Assembly: GCA_011065065.1 (NCBI GenBank)
Contig: JAAKFL010000108.1
Coordinates: forward strand, 1-6,448
DNA length: 6,448 bases
Origin: Chlamydiota bacterium
GTDB taxonomy: Bacteria; Chlamydiota; Chlamydiia; Chlamydiales; SLFE01
Direction of reading: 5' to 3'
Under the pieces are notes generated by a model. That model made no database searches, had not been told where the DNA came from, and was given only the letters and a program-made list of their open reading frames with translations. Shown here one piece after another: positions 5,476 to 6,448 of the stretch. The position numbers were made by a program, and so were the translations under genes. Position 1 is the first letter of the stretch. The number at the start of each line of letters is the position of its first letter.

Positions 5476-6448
5476 ATGAATCCTATTAAACATAAAAGTG
5501 ATCATCAAAAAGCTTGTGATTATCATGAACATCATATGAAAAGAGAATATGAGATTCAAAACCAACTTGCAGAAGTACGAAATGCTTTGACCTTAGCAGC
5601 TGAATCTAGAGATCTAAACGCTATGATCACACGGATTCAGGAAATTCGTCAGATGGACAAAGAAGAGCGCACGTGGATACAAAAGCAAATTGAAGATAAC
5701 GAAGATAAGTGCTGCGGTCTAGCAGGTGCGAAATCGTCAAATGCTTTTGGGTGCATTCTTAGAGTAATTGGAATTTTCGGTGTAACTTCCAGCATTATCC
5801 AACTAGCTTTGGATAATTTTGAAGTGTTTGGCGATGATGAAGATGAACCAGAAATCTGGTTGACTTCATTTTTTACGGTCTCAACCATGTTTTTTGTCGG
5901 AGTGTTAGGTATTGCGGAAATCATTATGTGCACCGGAAATCGAGCATTACACAAAGTAATGCGTTTCCAGGAACTAACCTGGAAAGAAAAGCGTGAACTG
6001 AAAGCGTTCACAAAATTTCTCAAAGAACTCGAAAAGCTCAATACAGCTAAAAATACAGAGAAAGCGAATGAAAAATTTGCTGATCTCAGAGAACGAGTCG
6101 AAGCCCTGCCATTAAATCTTGAAGGAGTCCAAGTTTTTAAAAGCAAAGAGGAAATTCTTTCATTCCTGTTACTGAGCTTACCGGCTTATCACCCCATTCG
6201 AAATAAATTAAAGCAAGTCGAAAATTTTATCACGAAACGACCAAAAGCTCCTGATGAATTTGAAGAACCTACATTAGTTCCAGAATCGTCGACCCCACTC
6301 CCTGAACCGGATATAGAAACCATTCCAGATTCAATTGAAGGGCATATCGATAGTAGCTTCTTCCGGAACCACTGTATCGACTGCATTAATAACGGACAAT
6401 CATTTGAAGGAGGGTTAAAGGGAATCAGCAACGTGGAACATCTCACGG
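5476..6448 (+). CDS. Inc-like two-helix membrane protein, partial (runs off right edge)
   Basis: From ATG 5476 the frame stays open for 324 codons to the end of the window with no stop. The N-terminus is hydrophilic and His-rich (HKSDHQK, YHEHH), followed by a charged helical, coiled-coil-like region to about residue 78. Two hydrophobic helices lie at about 91-112 and 128-152, separated by a short acidic loop (FGDDEDEPEIW). A second long charged helical region (about 156-220), a Pro- and Glu-rich linker (about 261-291) and a Cys-containing segment (RNHCIDCINNG) follow. Paired helices with a short loop and cytosolic coiled coils are the known plan of chlamydial inclusion-membrane (Inc) proteins. 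Placement beside an F-box gene fits, but no sequence family is recognised. An ordinary inner-membrane protein of the bacterium is the main alternative. It is probably co-transcribed with the F-box gene, 33 bases upstream. Confidence 0.8.
   Translation, partial: MNPIKHKSDHQKACDYHEHHMKREYEIQNQLAEVRNALTLAAESRDLNAMITRIQEIRQMDKEERTWIQKQIEDNEDKCCGLAGAKSSNAFGCILRVIGIFGVTSSIIQLALDNFEVFGDDEDEPEIWLTSFFTVSTMFFVGVLGIAEIIMCTGNRALHKVMRFQELTWKEKRELKAFTKFLKELEKLNTAKNTEKANEKFADLRERVEALPLNLEGVQVFKSKEEILSFLLLSLPAYHPIRNKLKQVENFITKRPKAPDEFEEPTLVPESSTPLPEPDIETIPDSIEGHIDSSFFRNHCIDCINNGQSFEGGLKGISNVEHLT

Noticed and set aside
5649..6146. Minus-strand open frame of 165 codons
   Set aside because: It lies wholly opposite the plus-strand gene at 5476-6448, which has a GGAGG site, an uninterrupted frame and clear membrane helices. 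The minus product is Ser- and Phe-rich, as expected for antisense of Lys/Glu-rich coding DNA.
6189..6446. Minus-strand open frame reaching the right edge
   Set aside because: It is antisense to the same plus-strand gene, with Ser/Gly-rich low-complexity composition and no ribosome site or family resemblance.

Overview
The window most likely comes from an environmental (non-Chlamydiaceae) member of the Chlamydiae, that is, an intracellular symbiont or parasite of amoebae or other eukaryotic hosts. This is inferred from three things. lysS is followed directly by cysS, a gene pair also adjacent in Chlamydia (from memory). Beside it is a protein with a eukaryote-type F-box. After that comes a protein with two closely spaced membrane helices, the layout of chlamydial inclusion-membrane (Inc) proteins. 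No 16S rRNA or other decisive marker is present, so this remains an inference.

Layout. (1) Positions 2-124 hold the last 40 codons of an integral membrane protein, probably a major-facilitator-type transporter. (2) Positions 123-320 are a non-coding palindromic repeat element (copy 1) that fills almost the whole gap to the next gene. (3) Positions 364-4254 are a compact same-strand run that looks like one operon: a small single-helix membrane protein, lysyl-tRNA synthetase (lysS), cysteinyl-tRNA synthetase (cysS), a small winged-helix-like protein, and a two-cluster 4Fe-4S ferredoxin. Gaps are 3-19 bases, and the last two genes overlap in a TGATG junction. (4) Positions 4275-4447 hold a second copy of the same element, in the same orientation. 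(5) Positions 4507 to the right edge are AT-rich accessory DNA with an F-box protein and, 33 bases on, a gene that runs off the window (5476 onward). The second gene has a strong GGAGG ribosome site, 324 open codons, two membrane helices separated by an acidic loop, and coiled-coil-like flanks.

How the parts fit. The operon joins translation (two aminoacyl-tRNA synthetases) with a possible regulator and an electron-transfer protein. The right-hand gene pair looks like host-interaction machinery: an F-box protein could recruit a host SCF ubiquitin ligase, and an Inc-like protein could sit in the vacuole membrane. The two palindromic elements bracket the housekeeping operon. Their 44-45-base arms are built from a roughly 9-base CGCGAAGAY unit. 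They look like a non-autonomous mobile repeat (MITE-like), and copy 2 could also act as a transcription terminator between the operon and the effector-like genes.
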